64,000 nucleotides of DNA from CALMEC01 sp964628685 (GCA_964628685.1 CAZVNM010000005.1:62001-126000), one strand, 5' to 3'; shown: positions 8,578 through 17,396, numbered from the stretch's first letter. Translations and numbers: made by a program. Notes: generated from the sequence alone by a model not told the origin.

Positions 8578-9696
8578 TCAGTCGGGCAGTTCCAGGTCCC
8601 TCACGGCCGCGGCCATGAACCGGGCGCCCTCGCCGCCGGAGACGACCCGGTGGTCGACGGTGAGCGACAGCGGCAGGATGCGCCGGACCGCCGGCTGACC
8701 GTCCACCGCGACCACGCGCGGCGTCACCCGGCCGGTGCCGAGGATCGCCACCTGCGGGGGAACGACCACGAGGACCGCGTGGGTGCCGCCGAGCGACCCG
8801 AAGTTGGAGAGGGTGATGGTCGCGCCGCGCAGGTCCTCCGGCGCGATGGACCGGTCGCGCACCTGCTCGATCAGCTCGTTCAGGCGGGCGCGAAGCGCGG
8901 CGGGCTCCATGGTGTCGACGTTGCGGATGACCGGCACGAACAGGCCGTCCGGGGCGTCGACCGCGATCCCCAGGTCGACCTGCTGGTGCAGGCGCCGGCC
9001 CTCGGCGTCCGACTGCAGCCAGGCGTTCAGCGACGGCTCGGCCTTGCAGGCGGCCACGATGGCCCGCACCAGGCGGGCGGTGGCGTCGGTCCCGGGTGCC
9101 CAGGCGTCGACGTCGGCCTCGCTCATGAGGGTGGCGGGCACCACCTCGGCGTGGGACCGCGCCATGGCCTCGGCCATCGCGCGACGCGGACCGCGAAGCG
9201 GGGTGAACGTCGGCTCCTCCGGCGGGCTGTCGGCCGCCCGCTCGACGTCGGCCGCGGTCGCGAGACCGCGCGGACCGGTGGGGACGACCATCGTCAGATC
9301 GACGCCCAGTCGCTTGGCGAGCGCGCGCACGGCGGGGGAGGCCTGCACGATCTGTGTGCCCTCCGCGGTCACCGGGCGTCGCGGCGGCGGCTTGGGCGCC
9401 TCGCCGGCCGCGTCCCCGTCGTCGACGCTCCCCACGATGCCGGTGAAGGTCGACTCGCCCGCCGCGTCGTCGAAGTCGACCAGCGGGGCGTGGGTCTCGA
9501 TGATCTCGCCGGCGGCACCGTGGAGCTTCGCGATGCGGCCCGCCCACGGGGCCGGGATCTCCATGACGGCCTTGTCGGTCTCGACCGCGACGAGCGGCTG
9601 GTCGGCCACCACGACGTCACCGACCGACACGTACCAGTTGACGATCTCGGCCTGTTCGAGCCCCTCGCCCAGGTCGGGAAGGTTGAAGGTCCTCAC
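8578..9696 (-). CDS. pdhC: Pyruvate dehydrogenase E2, dihydrolipoamide acetyltransferase
   Basis: This 372-residue E2 has one lipoyl domain with lipoyl-Lys42 in ETDKAVMEIPAP, a linker, an E3-binding domain (QASPAVRALAKRLGVDLTMVVPTGPRG) and the CoA-dependent acyltransferase domain ending in DHRVVSGGEGARF. The usual HxxxDG active site is HRVVSGG here, with Ser in the Asp position. E2 moves acetyl from E1 to CoA. It starts at GTG, overlapping the E1beta stop as GTGA, and lies in a three-gene operon. No E3 gene (lpdA) is present in the window. The branched-chain complex is an alternative, but E1 sequences favour pyruvate. Confidence 0.9.
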   Translation of the reverse strand: MRTFNLPDLGEGLEQAEIVNWYVSVGDVVVADQPLVAVETDKAVMEIPAPWAGRIAKLHGAAGEIIETHAPLVDFDDAAGESTFTGIVGSVDDGDAAGEAPKPPPRRPVTAEGTQIVQASPAVRALAKRLGVDLTMVVPTGPRGLATAADVERAADSPPEEPTFTPLRGPRRAMAEAMARSHAEVVPATLMSEADVDAWAPGTDATARLVRAIVAACKAEPSLNAWLQSDAEGRRLHQQVDLGIAVDAPDGLFVPVIRNVDTMEPAALRARLNELIEQVRDRSIAPEDLRGATITLSNFGSLGGTHAVLVVVPPQVAILGTGRVTPRVVAVDGQPAVRRILPLSLTVDHRVVSGGEGARFMAAAVRDLELPD

Positions 9697-10673
9697 GCGA
9701 ACTCCAGCACTCGGTGGACGGCGGCGATCACGCGTCCACGGTTGGGCATGTAGCGGTTCTCGAGGCGCGCCAGCGGGAAGATCGTGTCGTACCCGGTGGC
9801 GCGGGCGACCGGCGCCAGAAGCGACGTCAGCCCCTCCTCCGCCAGGCGTGCGGCGATCTCGGCGCCGAACCCGGCCTGGCGCGCCGCCTCGTGCGCGATG
9901 ACGCACCGTCCGGTGCGCGCCACCGACTCCAGGATCGGCTGCATGTCGAGGGGGCTGATGGTCGCGACGTCGATGACGGTCGCCTCGATCCCGTCCTCGG
10001 CAAGATCGGCCGCGGCCGCAAGGCTCTCGGCCACCATGCCGCCCCACGCGACGATGGTGACGTCGTCACCCTCATGCTCGATGAAGCTCATGCCGAGGGG
10101 CATCTCCTGGCCATCGTCGGGCACCTCGCCGCGCGCGGCGCGGTAGAGGCGCGCGGGCTCCAGGAAGACGACCGGATCGTCGGCGCGCATCGACGCCAGC
10201 AGCAGGCCGTAGGCCTTGGACGGCGACGACGGGACGACGGTGATGAGCCCCGGGATCGAGGCGAGGATCGCCTCCGGGCTGTCGGAATGGTGCTCGGGCG
10301 GCTTGATGCCCCCGCCGCACGGCGTGCGCAGGACCATGGGGCACGACAGGCGCCCGCGGGTGCGATTGCGAAAGCGCGAGGCGTGGTTGAGCATCTGGTC
10401 GAGCGCCGAGTACATGAAGCCGGCGAACTGGATCTCGATCACGGGGCGCATGCCCTGGGTGCCGAGCCCGACGCCCAGGCCGGCGATGACGGTCTCGGCG
10501 AGCGGCGTGTCGATCACCCGCTCCGGCCCGAACCGCTCCAGGAGCCCGTCCGTGGCGCGGAAGACGCCACCGCTGCGCGCGACGTCCTCGCCCAACACCA
10601 CCACGCGCTCGTCGACGGCCATCTCGTGGGCGAGCGCGGCGGCGATCGCCTGGACCAGCGTCATCTCAGCCAT
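9693..10673 (-). CDS. pdhB: Pyruvate dehydrogenase E1 component, beta subunit
   Basis: This 326-residue transketolase-like subunit carries LGEDVARSGGVFRATDGLLERFG, IDTPLAETVIAGLGVGLGTQGMRPVIEIQFAGF and the PPEHHSDSPEAILASIPGL loop typical of the Bacillus-type PdhB, which with E1alpha decarboxylates pyruvate on thiamine diphosphate. The ATG at 10673 overlaps the end of E1alpha by eight bases; the gene ends with a four-base overlap into E2. High resemblance to gram-positive PdhB rather than to BkdAB is judged by eye. Confidence 0.93.
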   Translation of the reverse strand: MAEMTLVQAIAAALAHEMAVDERVVVLGEDVARSGGVFRATDGLLERFGPERVIDTPLAETVIAGLGVGLGTQGMRPVIEIQFAGFMYSALDQMLNHASRFRNRTRGRLSCPMVLRTPCGGGIKPPEHHSDSPEAILASIPGLITVVPSSPSKAYGLLLASMRADDPVVFLEPARLYRAARGEVPDDGQEMPLGMSFIEHEGDDVTIVAWGGMVAESLAAAADLAEDGIEATVIDVATISPLDMQPILESVARTGRCVIAHEAARQAGFGAEIAARLAEEGLTSLLAPVARATGYDTIFPLARLENRYMPNRGRVIAAVHRVLEFA

Positions 10674-11751
10674 CCCCACCCCAGTCCAGGGTCGCCTGGA
10701 TGCGCTGCTGCGCCACGTCCGGCGGCATCTCCGCCCAGACGTGGTCGAACATCGCCTCGGTGGGCTGTCCGGGGATCGCGAGGAACTCCTCGGCCGCGCG
10801 GTCGACCTCGGCGGAGCACTCGGCACGAAGCTCCTCCTCGTCGGCCTTGCCCCACACGCCCGACGCGGCGAGGAAGTCGCGGATGCGCGCGACGGGCTCG
10901 AGCCGCCAGTGCGCGCTCACCTCGTCGTCGTTGCGGTAGCGGCGGGCGTCGTCCACGGTGGTGTGGTCGGCGAGGCGATAGGTGACGGCCTCGATGAGCG
11001 TGGGGCCACCGCCCTCGCGGGCCCGCTCGATCGCGCGGGAGCAGACGTCGGTGACCGCCACGACGTCGTTGCCGTCCACCTGCTCGCCGGGGATGCCGGC
11101 GGCGACGGCCTTGTGCGCGAGCGTCTGCGCGGTCGTCTGCACCGAGGTGGGCGCCGAGATCGCCCAGCCGTTGTTGACGAGCACCATCACGAGCGGCAGG
11201 TTCATCGCGCCCGCGGCGTTGATCGCCTCGTAGAACGCGCCCTTGGAGCTTGCGCCGTCGCCCATGGCGCAGACGGCCACGCGCGGCTCGCGACGGATCT
11301 TGAAGGCCAGCGCGACCCCGGCGGCCTGCACCCCGTGCTCCCCGACGGTGATGCACACGGGGTAGTCCTCGCGGGGGCCCGAGAAGTCGGAGCCCCGCTC
11401 GTCGCCGCCCCAGTAGAGCAGGAGCTCGACGGGCGTCACGCCGCGCACCAGCTGCCCGGCCTGCTCGCGGTAGCTCGGGACGAAGACGTCGTCCTCGGCC
11501 ATCGCGTACGCCATCCCGACGCCCACGGCCTCCTGGCCGAGGCAGGACGAGTACGTGCCCAGCCGTCCGGTGCGGTGCAGGGCGATGGCACGGGCGTCGA
11601 ACGTCCGTGCGCGGACCATCGCGCGGTAGAGCGGGATCACCGATTCCGGGTCGGGTGTCGTCTCCGGCAGCCCGTTGATCAGCGTGCCGTCCGGCGCGAT
11701 GTGGCTGGTGTACGGAATCTCAGGGATGTTGGTGTTGACCCGTGTCGTCAT
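10666..11751 (-). CDS. pdhA: Pyruvate dehydrogenase E1 component, alpha subunit
   Basis: The 361-residue subunit holds the thiamine diphosphate/Mg motif GDGASSKGAFYEAINAAG followed by the terminal NN of VLVNNGWAIS, and the TAQTLAHKAVAAGIPGEQVDGNDVVAV stretch that is close to Bacillus PdhA. It forms the alpha2beta2 E1 that catalyses oxidative decarboxylation and reductive acetylation of lipoyl-E2. It is the first gene of the operon. The ATG at 11751 has a GAGG Shine-Dalgarno nearby and a TAGAGT -10 box 12 bases upstream. Confidence 0.94.
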   Translation of the reverse strand: MTTRVNTNIPEIPYTSHIAPDGTLINGLPETTPDPESVIPLYRAMVRARTFDARAIALHRTGRLGTYSSCLGQEAVGVGMAYAMAEDDVFVPSYREQAGQLVRGVTPVELLLYWGGDERGSDFSGPREDYPVCITVGEHGVQAAGVALAFKIRREPRVAVCAMGDGASSKGAFYEAINAAGAMNLPLVMVLVNNGWAISAPTSVQTTAQTLAHKAVAAGIPGEQVDGNDVVAVTDVCSRAIERAREGGGPTLIEAVTYRLADHTTVDDARRYRNDDEVSAHWRLEPVARIRDFLAASGVWGKADEEELRAECSAEVDRAAEEFLAIPGQPTEAMFDHVWAEMPPDVAQQRIQATLDWGGDG

Positions 11752-11763
11752 GTGGACCTCGCC

Positions 11764-11769
11764 ACTCTA
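11764..11769 (-). promoter_or_regulatory. -10 box TAGAGT for the pdhABC operon
   Basis: TAGAGT on the minus strand lies 12 bases before the pdhA ATG, predicting a leader of only about five nucleotides. Confidence 0.45.
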
Positions 11770-11835
11770 GACGCCCGCTCGGAATGACCGCGCCGGCAAC
11801 GTGAGCCGCGGGGAATGTACTCGGATATCCGACGA

Positions 11836-12243
11836 TCAGGCCTGGTCCGCCGGGTCGACCGGGCGTCGTGCCATCGACCAGGCCACGAGCGCCACGCCCA
11901 GGGCCACCATCACCGCCCCGGTGGTGAGGATCGCCAGACCGATGTCGCGGGCGATGTAGACCAGCAGGCTGGCGGTTTCGCCGGTCGCCTGCGCACAGTC
12001 ACCCGCCAGGATGCACTCCTCGGTGGGCGCGGGTGTGGTCGCCGCCGCCGCCGTGGAAGCGATGTCGTGGTCGGCGCCTGCGCGCATCACCGCGCCCAGG
12101 ACGACCGCCACCAGGCCCACCAGGGGCAGGAGCACCAGGGCGATCAGGCGGCCGGCGGCGGACGTCGGGCGGTCCTCGGAGGACGCCTTCGTCGCCGGCA
12201 GGCCGGAGAAGTCGTAGTCGGGCGGCGGGGGCGTCTCGGTCAT
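11836..12243 (-). CDS. Small two-helix membrane protein, unknown
   Basis: This 135-residue protein has a Pro-rich cytoplasmic start (MTETPPPPDYDFSGLP), a first hydrophobic helix at about 32-52, a Thr/Ala/Pro-rich extracytoplasmic loop with two cysteines (EECILAGDCAQ) that may form a disulfide, and a second helix at about 92-124 ending in WSMARRP. I recognise no family. It is divergent from miaB; a TAGTGT box on the minus strand at 12283-12288 could drive it with a leader of about 33 nt. Confidence 0.65.
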   Translation of the reverse strand: MTETPPPPDYDFSGLPATKASSEDRPTSAAGRLIALVLLPLVGLVAVVLGAVMRAGADHDIASTAAAATTPAPTEECILAGDCAQATGETASLLVYIARDIGLAILTTGAVMVALGVALVAWSMARRPVDPADQA

Positions 12244-12281
12244 CCGCGCCCCGGGGTCGTCATGGTGGTCCGCACCGATGG

Positions 12282-12287
12282 CACACT
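12282..12287 (+). promoter_or_regulatory. -10 box CACACT, leaderless miaB promoter
   Basis: CACACT is followed by seven bases (ACCGGGA) and GTG at 12295. The block resembles CACT-GCCGGGC-RTG upstream of der and priA. On the other strand the same bases read TAGTGT for the divergent membrane protein gene. Confidence 0.4.
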
Positions 12288-12294
12288 ACCGGGA

Positions 12295-13623
12295 GTGAAC
12301 TACCACCTCACCACCTTCGGGTGCCAGATGAACGAGCACGACTCGGAGCGGATGCGGGGCCTGCTCGAGTCGATCGGCTACGACCGCGCCGCCGAGCGCG
12401 ACGACGCCGACCTGATCGTGTTCAACACCTGCACCATCCGGGCGAGCGCCGACGACCGGTTCTTCGGGAACCTCGGCGAGGCGCGTCGCATCAAGCGCGA
12501 GCGACCCGACGTCATCGTCGCGGTGGGCGGCTGCTGGGCCCAGAGCCAGAAGGAGGAGGTGTTCACACAGTTCCCCTTCGTCGACATCGCCTTCGGCCCC
12601 GGCGAGGTCACGCGTCTGGGGGAGCTTGTGGCGCGCGAGCGCATCCAGGCGGTGGGCGCATTCAGCTTCGACGGCGAGTTCGCGGCCAGCCTGCCGACCC
12701 GCCGTGACCGTCCGCACCAGGCGTGGGTGCAGATCAGCGTGGGGTGCAACTCGGTGTGCTCGTACTGCATCGTGCCCAGCGTGCGCGGCCGGGAGCGCAG
12801 TCGCGTCCAGGCCGAGGTGGTCGACGAGATCCGCACGCTGGCGTCCGACGGTGTGCGCGAGGTGACGCTCCTCGGCCAGAACGTCAACTCCTACGGACGC
12901 GACCTGCGCGGGGAGGACCGCACCGACTTCGCCGCCCTCCTGCGGGCGGCCGGCGACGTGGCCGGCATCGACCGCATCCGCTACACGAGCCCGCACCCCA
13001 AGGACATGAAGCGCGACGTCATCGCCGCAATGGCCGAGGTGCCGTCGGTGTGCGAGCACCTGCACCTGCCGGCCCAGTCGGGTTCCACCCGCATCCTCAA
13101 GGCCATGCGTCGCACCTATGACCGCGGGCGGTACCTCGACCTGGTGGCGCGTCTGAAGGACGCGATCCCGGACCTCTCGCTCACCACCGACATCATCGTG
13201 GGCTTCCCGGGCGAGACCGACGCCGACTTCGCCGAGACCCTGTCGCTGGTGGAGGAGGTGGGCTACGACGGCGCCTACACGTTCCTCTACTCGCCGCGGC
13301 CCGGCACCGAGGCGCACGACACGATGAGCGACGACGTGTCGCCCGAGGCCAAGCGCGAGCGCATGACGGCCCTGGTAGAGGTGGTTCAGCGCACGGCGGC
13401 GTCGCGCGCGGCGCGCTTCGTGGGCTCGACACGGGAGGTGCTGGTGGAGGGCCCGTCGCGCACCGACCCGTCGCGGCTGCGCGGACGGCTTCGTCAGAAC
13501 ATCACGGTCAACTTCACGGGTGACGCCGCCGCCGGCTCGCTCGTGGACGTCGTGATCGACGGCGCCACCTCCACGACGCTCTCCGGACACCTGGCCGCGG
13601 CGCCCGCCGTCGCCGTCCTCTGA
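12295..13623 (+). CDS. miaB: tRNA-2-methylthio-N6-dimethylallyladenosine synthase MiaB
   Basis: MiaB adds the methylthio group to i6A37 of tRNAs reading UNN codons, using two [4Fe-4S] clusters. The 442-residue protein has the three N-terminal UPF0004 cysteines (FGCQMN, NTCTIR, GGCWAQ), the radical-SAM triad CNSVCSYC, the PSVRGRERSR, LLGQNVNSYG and HLPAQSGS motifs, and a C-terminal TRAM domain. Start choice: GTG at 12295 gives NYHLTTFGCQMN directly, matching the family, and fits the leaderless pattern; an ATG at 12262 would add 11 residues. miaA follows 13 bases after the stop, so one transcript can supply both steps of ms2i6A formation. Confidence 0.94.
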   Translation: MNYHLTTFGCQMNEHDSERMRGLLESIGYDRAAERDDADLIVFNTCTIRASADDRFFGNLGEARRIKRERPDVIVAVGGCWAQSQKEEVFTQFPFVDIAFGPGEVTRLGELVARERIQAVGAFSFDGEFAASLPTRRDRPHQAWVQISVGCNSVCSYCIVPSVRGRERSRVQAEVVDEIRTLASDGVREVTLLGQNVNSYGRDLRGEDRTDFAALLRAAGDVAGIDRIRYTSPHPKDMKRDVIAAMAEVPSVCEHLHLPAQSGSTRILKAMRRTYDRGRYLDLVARLKDAIPDLSLTTDIIVGFPGETDADFAETLSLVEEVGYDGAYTFLYSPRPGTEAHDTMSDDVSPEAKRERMTALVEVVQRTAASRAARFVGSTREVLVEGPSRTDPSRLRGRLRQNITVNFTGDAAAGSLVDVVIDGATSTTLSGHLAAAPAVAVL

Positions 13624-13636
13624 CACCGGCCGGCGG

Positions 13637-14545
13637 GTGAGTGGTGTCGTCGCCATCCTCGGCCCGACGGCCGTGGGCAAGAGTGCGCTCGCGCACGCGG
13701 TGGCGCTGCGGCTGGGCGGTGAGATCGTCGTGGCCGATCCGTTCCAGCGCTACCGCGGCCTCGAGATCGCGGCCGACGCGCCGTCCGACGCCGAGCGCCG
13801 CGAGGTGCCCCACCACCTGGTGGGCGACCTGGACCTGGCCGTCACCGGCACCGTCGCCGACTACGCCGTCCTGGCACACCGTGCGATCGACGCCATCCTG
13901 GCGCGCGGGCGGGTGCCGTTGGTGAGCGGTGGAAGCGGCCTCTACGTGCGCGCGGCGCTGGCCGACCTGTCGTTTCCCGGCGAGCCCGCGCCCGAGGCGC
14001 GCGCCGAGGCCGAGGACATGGTGGAGGCCGACCTGACCGCCGCGGTCGTCCGTCTGCGGAGCCTCGACCCCGCGAGCGCCGACCGGGTCGACACCGCCAA
14101 CCCCCGCCGCGTCGCACGCGCCCTGGCACTGGCGCTCGAGGGGCGGGAGGGGCCGTCCTCCGACGGCCTGTGGAGCGGGGAGACCCGCCTGCCCAGCCGG
14201 ATCGTGGGGCTCACCCGCCCGCGGGAGGTCGTGCACACGCTCATCGCCACGCGGGTCGACCGCGAGCTCGCCGACGGGCTGGTGGACGAGCTTCGCGCGG
14301 CGCTCGCCCGGCCGGACCTCTCACGGGCGCCGGCGCAGATCATCGGCATGCGGGAGGTGGCGGCGCTCGACGCCGGTGAGCTTGACGAGCCCGGTCTGCG
14401 GGAGCGCCTCATCGTGCGCACCCGTCGCCTGGCCCGCGCCCAGGACACGTGGATCCGAAAGACGCCGGGGGTGACGCCGGTGGACCTGGGGGACCGCCCG
14501 GCGCGGGACGGCCTGGAGGAGGTCTTGGCACTGGTGGGGGCGTGA
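13637..14545 (+). CDS. miaA: tRNA dimethylallyltransferase MiaA
   Basis: MiaA transfers dimethylallyl from DMAPP to A37 of tRNA, making the substrate of MiaB encoded just upstream. The 302-residue protein has the P-loop GPTAVGKS, the GGSGLYVRAAL loop, NPRRVARALA and QIIGMREV. The usual DSxQVYRGLDIGTAKP segment reads DPFQRYRGLEIAADAPS, losing the Ser and the Thr/Lys of the DMAPP-binding region, which is a notable divergence. The GTG start at 13637 places the P-loop at residue 9, as in the family. Confidence 0.9.
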   Translation: MSGVVAILGPTAVGKSALAHAVALRLGGEIVVADPFQRYRGLEIAADAPSDAERREVPHHLVGDLDLAVTGTVADYAVLAHRAIDAILARGRVPLVSGGSGLYVRAALADLSFPGEPAPEARAEAEDMVEADLTAAVVRLRSLDPASADRVDTANPRRVARALALALEGREGPSSDGLWSGETRLPSRIVGLTRPREVVHTLIATRVDRELADGLVDELRAALARPDLSRAPAQIIGMREVAALDAGELDEPGLRERLIVRTRRLARAQDTWIRKTPGVTPVDLGDRPARDGLEEVLALVGA

Positions 14546-14577
14546 CCGTGGTTGTTCGGTGCCGGGCCTGTCGTGCC

Positions 14578-14610
14578 TGTCAGACGTGGTGCCGGTCGAT
14601 TCATCTGACA
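14578..14610. repeat. Inverted repeat TGTCAGA/TCTGACA between miaA and dapF
   Basis: TGTCAGA (14578-14584) and TCTGACA (14604-14610) could form a 7-bp stem with a 19-base loop, either the end of the miaBA transcript or an operator. The 170-bp gap holds no gene. Confidence 0.35.
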
Positions 14611-14703
14611 CCGGGGCGTTCGGCCGGGGGTCGTCCGGGTGGCGGTGATTCATGAGACACGGGTGACGCGACGCCGGTCCGGTCGCCGCATGCGGTCGTC
14701 CCC

Positions 14704-14709
14704 TAATCT
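14704..14709 (+). promoter_or_regulatory. -10 box TAATCT, leaderless dapF promoter
   Basis: TAATCT is followed by six bases and the GTG at 14716. It is the most consensus-like -10 of the leaderless group. Confidence 0.6.
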
Positions 14710-14715
14710 GCGCTC

Positions 14716-15522
14716 GTGCGCTTCGAAAAGTGGCAGGGGCTCGGCAACAACTATCTGATCGTCCGTCGTGATCAGTGGCTCATCCGCATCACGCCCGAAC
14801 GCGCGCAGCTGCTGTGCGACCCGCACTTCGGGGTGGGCGGCGACGGCATCCTCGAGATCGACCACGAACTCGGTCGCCCGCGCATGACCGTCTGGAACCC
14901 GGACGGCAGCATCGCCGAGAACTGCGGCAACGGCATCCGCATGGTGGGCCGCCACCTGGCGCGTCGCGGCGACCTGCCGGCCGACGGGATCGTCGAGACG
15001 GGCGGCGGCCCCGCGCATGTGGTGGTGCTGCCGGACCGTCGCGTGCGGGTGGGGATGGGCCGGGCGGTGTTCCCCGACGGCGAGGGCTTCGACACCATGA
15101 CCACGGACGACGGCGATCTGGAGTTCGCCGTCGTGACGACCGGCAACCCGCACGCGATCTTCCCGCACGACGACCCGGCCGACGCCGTGCTGCGCCTGGG
15201 ACCCGGCATCGAGGTCGACCCGCGCTTCCCCAACCGCACCAACGTCGAGTTCGTCCGTCTGGACGGGCCGTCGGAGATCACCATGCGGGTGTGGGAACGG
15301 GGCGTGGGCGAGACCATGGCCTGCGGGACCGGTGCGTGCGCATCCGCCGTCGCGGCCGTGCGGCTGGCGGGACGCGTGAGCCCGGTGACCGTGCACCTGA
15401 AGGGCGGTGACCTCCAGGTCGCCGTCGACGACGATCTGGAGATGACGATGACCGGTCCGGCGGAGCTCGTCTACGAGGGCAACCTGTCGAACGCACTCGA
15501 AGTGCGCCTGGAGGCCATGTGA
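14716..15522 (+). CDS. dapF: Diaminopimelate epimerase
   Basis: DapF interconverts LL- and meso-diaminopimelate for lysine and peptidoglycan. Both catalytic cysteines are present: in AENCGNGIR (about residue 76) and in MACGTGACAS (about residue 203). The N-terminal signature, normally GLGNDF, is GLGNNYLIV here. The gene (268 residues) starts at GTG with a leaderless promoter and overlaps dapL by four bases as GTGA. Confidence 0.94.
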   Translation: MRFEKWQGLGNNYLIVRRDQWLIRITPERAQLLCDPHFGVGGDGILEIDHELGRPRMTVWNPDGSIAENCGNGIRMVGRHLARRGDLPADGIVETGGGPAHVVVLPDRRVRVGMGRAVFPDGEGFDTMTTDDGDLEFAVVTTGNPHAIFPHDDPADAVLRLGPGIEVDPRFPNRTNVEFVRLDGPSEITMRVWERGVGETMACGTGACASAVAAVRLAGRVSPVTVHLKGGDLQVAVDDDLEMTMTGPAELVYEGNLSNALEVRLEAM

Positions 15523-16685
15523 GCCGTCCGGGTCCCGCACGCCGGATGGAGCGGCTGCCGCCGTACCTGTTCGCCCAGCTCGAGCGGAAGATCGCCGAGA
15601 AGCGCGCGGCGGGCGTGGACATCATCTCGCTCGGCATCGGCGACCCCGACACGCCGACGCCCGCGATGGTCGTGGACGCCATGCGGGACCAGGTCGCCCG
15701 GCCGGACACGCACCGCTACCCGTCCAACCGCGGGCGTGCGAGCTTTCGCGACGCCGTCGCGGCCTTCTACGACGCGCGCTTCGGGGTCGCACTCGACCCC
15801 GAGACCGAGATCATCCCCGCGCTCGGGGCGAAGGAGGCGATCGCCAACCTCAACTTTGCGTTCCTCGACCCCGGCGACGTGGCCCTCGCGAGCGATCCCG
15901 GCTACCCCGTCTACACCAACGGACCGATCATCGCCGGCGCCGAGCCCGTCGCGATGCCGCTCGTGGCGGAGCGTGGGTTCCAACCCGACCTCGACGCGAT
16001 CCCCGCCGATGTCGCGCGGCGCGCGAAGCTCCTCTACGTCAACTACCCCAACAACCCGACCGGGGCGGTGATCGAGGACGACTTCTTCGCGCGTCTCGTG
16101 GCGTTCGCCGCGGCCAACGAGATCATCGTCGTCCACGACAACGCCTACTCCGAGATCACCTACGACGGGTACGTCGCGCCATCGTTCCTCGCGACGCCGG
16201 GCGCGAAGGACGTCGGGATCGAGGTCTTCTCGCTCTCCAAGACCTACAACATGACCGGCTGGCGCTCGGGTGCGGTCGTGGGCGACGCCGACCTGGTGGA
16301 CGCATACTGGCGGCTGAAGACCAACATGGACAGCGGCATGTTCGAGGCCGTGCAGGAGGCGAGCGTCGCCGCGCTCATGTCCGACCAGTCATCGGTGACC
16401 GAGATGAACGCGATCTACCGGCGCCGGCGCGACATCCTCGTCGACGCGCTGCGCGCCATCGGGCTGGACGTGGATCCCCCGAAGGGCACGATCTACCTGT
16501 GGGCGCGCGTGCCGGACGGGCAGACCTCCACCGGGTTCTGCGAGCGGGTGCTGGAGGAGGCGGCCGTCGTCATCTCGCCCGGGTCCGCCTACGGGGCGAG
16601 CGGCGAGGGCTTCGTGCGGATGAGCCTCACCATCGACGACGCGCGGCTCAACGAGGCGGCCGAGCGGATCGCGACGCTGGTGTGA
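15519..16685 (+). CDS. dapL: Class I/II aminotransferase, probable LL-diaminopimelate aminotransferase
   Basis: This 388-residue PLP enzyme has the fold-type I signature SLSKTYNMTGWRSG with the Schiff-base lysine, GIGDPDTPTP, YPNNPTGAV and the DNAYSEITYDG metal-free Asp-Tyr pair. DapL converts tetrahydrodipicolinate directly to LL-DAP with glutamate, and its coupling to dapF (4-bp overlap) makes this assignment likely. It belongs to the DapL2/LL-DAP-AT-like branch by general appearance; other amino acid aminotransferases remain possible. dut follows with another four-base overlap. Confidence 0.8.
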   Translation: MSRPGPARRMERLPPYLFAQLERKIAEKRAAGVDIISLGIGDPDTPTPAMVVDAMRDQVARPDTHRYPSNRGRASFRDAVAAFYDARFGVALDPETEIIPALGAKEAIANLNFAFLDPGDVALASDPGYPVYTNGPIIAGAEPVAMPLVAERGFQPDLDAIPADVARRAKLLYVNYPNNPTGAVIEDDFFARLVAFAAANEIIVVHDNAYSEITYDGYVAPSFLATPGAKDVGIEVFSLSKTYNMTGWRSGAVVGDADLVDAYWRLKTNMDSGMFEAVQEASVAALMSDQSSVTEMNAIYRRRRDILVDALRAIGLDVDPPKGTIYLWARVPDGQTSTGFCERVLEEAAVVISPGSAYGASGEGFVRMSLTIDDARLNEAAERIATLV

Positions 16686-17119
16686 TCGACCGCCTGGAGG
16701 TGCGTCGCCTTCGCCCCGACGCGACGCTCCCGCACCGCGCGCACGCGGACGACGCCGGCCTCGACCTGGTGGCCGTGGAGCGCGCGTCCCTGGCGCCGGG
16801 TGAACGCACGGCCGTCCCGACAGGGGTGGCGGTGGCCATCCCCGCGGGGTGGGCGGGTCTGGTGGTGCCCCGCTCGGGACTGGCGCGCCGCAGTGGTGTC
16901 ACGGTGACGAACACCCCCGGTCTGATCGACCCGGGGTATCGCGGCGAGCTGATCGTTCTGCTCGTCAACCTCGGTGCCGAGCCGGTGGAGATCGCGGCGG
17001 GCGACCGCATCGCCCAGTTGGTGCTGGTGCCGGCTCCGGCGGTGGAGGTGGTGGAGGTGGAGGAGCTGCCGGCGAGCACCGGACGGGCGGAGCGGGGGTT
17101 CGGCTCGAGCGGGCGGTGA
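16682..17119 (+). CDS. dut: dUTP diphosphatase
   Basis: All five trimeric dUTPase motifs are visible in 145 residues: DDAGLDL, PRSGLARR, NTPGLIDPGYRGEL, DRIAQLVLVP and the C-terminal RGFGSSGR arm. It hydrolyses dUTP to dUMP, keeping uracil out of DNA and feeding thymidylate synthesis. The GTG start at 16682 overlaps the aminotransferase stop (GTGTGA), so it is the last gene of the dapF-dapL-dut operon. Confidence 0.95.
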   Translation: MIDRLEVRRLRPDATLPHRAHADDAGLDLVAVERASLAPGERTAVPTGVAVAIPAGWAGLVVPRSGLARRSGVTVTNTPGLIDPGYRGELIVLLVNLGAEPVEIAAGDRIAQLVLVPAPAVEVVEVEELPASTGRAERGFGSSGR

Positions 17120-17165
17120 CGGTCGGGTGCGAACCGCCGAGTCGCACCTGCGGTCGCACTGACGG

Positions 17166-17171
17166 TAGCAT
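17166..17171 (+). promoter_or_regulatory. -10 box TAGCAT, leaderless antitoxin promoter
   Basis: TAGCAT, six bases (CACGGT), then ATG at 17178. The antitoxin protein probably binds this region, as is usual for RHH antitoxins. Confidence 0.55.
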
Positions 17172-17177
17172 CACGGT

Positions 17178-17396
17178 ATGAAGATGAGTATCTCGCTCCC
17201 GGCCGCCGACGTCGAGTTCATCGATTCGTACGCGTCCCGCACCGGAATGGCATCACGATCCGCCGTGGTCCAGCGAGCCCTGGATCTCTTGCGCTCAGCC
17301 CAGCTCGGGCCGTCCTACGCGCAGGCGTGGGCGGAGTGGGAGACCGGCGACGGCGCGGACTGGGAGTCCACCGTCGGTGACGCCATCGCGGGCTGA
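17178..17396 (+). CDS. Ribbon-helix-helix antitoxin
   Basis: This 72-residue protein begins MKMSISLPAADVEFIDSYA, a ribbon-helix-helix DNA-binding N-terminus, followed by RSAVVQRALDLL and a Trp/Asp/Glu-rich tail (AWAEWETGDGADWE) that is likely to bind the toxin. It is paired with a MazF-type gene at a one-base TGATG overlap, the normal antitoxin-first order, and probably represses its own leaderless promoter. Confidence 0.82.
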   Translation: MKMSISLPAADVEFIDSYASRTGMASRSAVVQRALDLLRSAQLGPSYAQAWAEWETGDGADWESTVGDAIAG

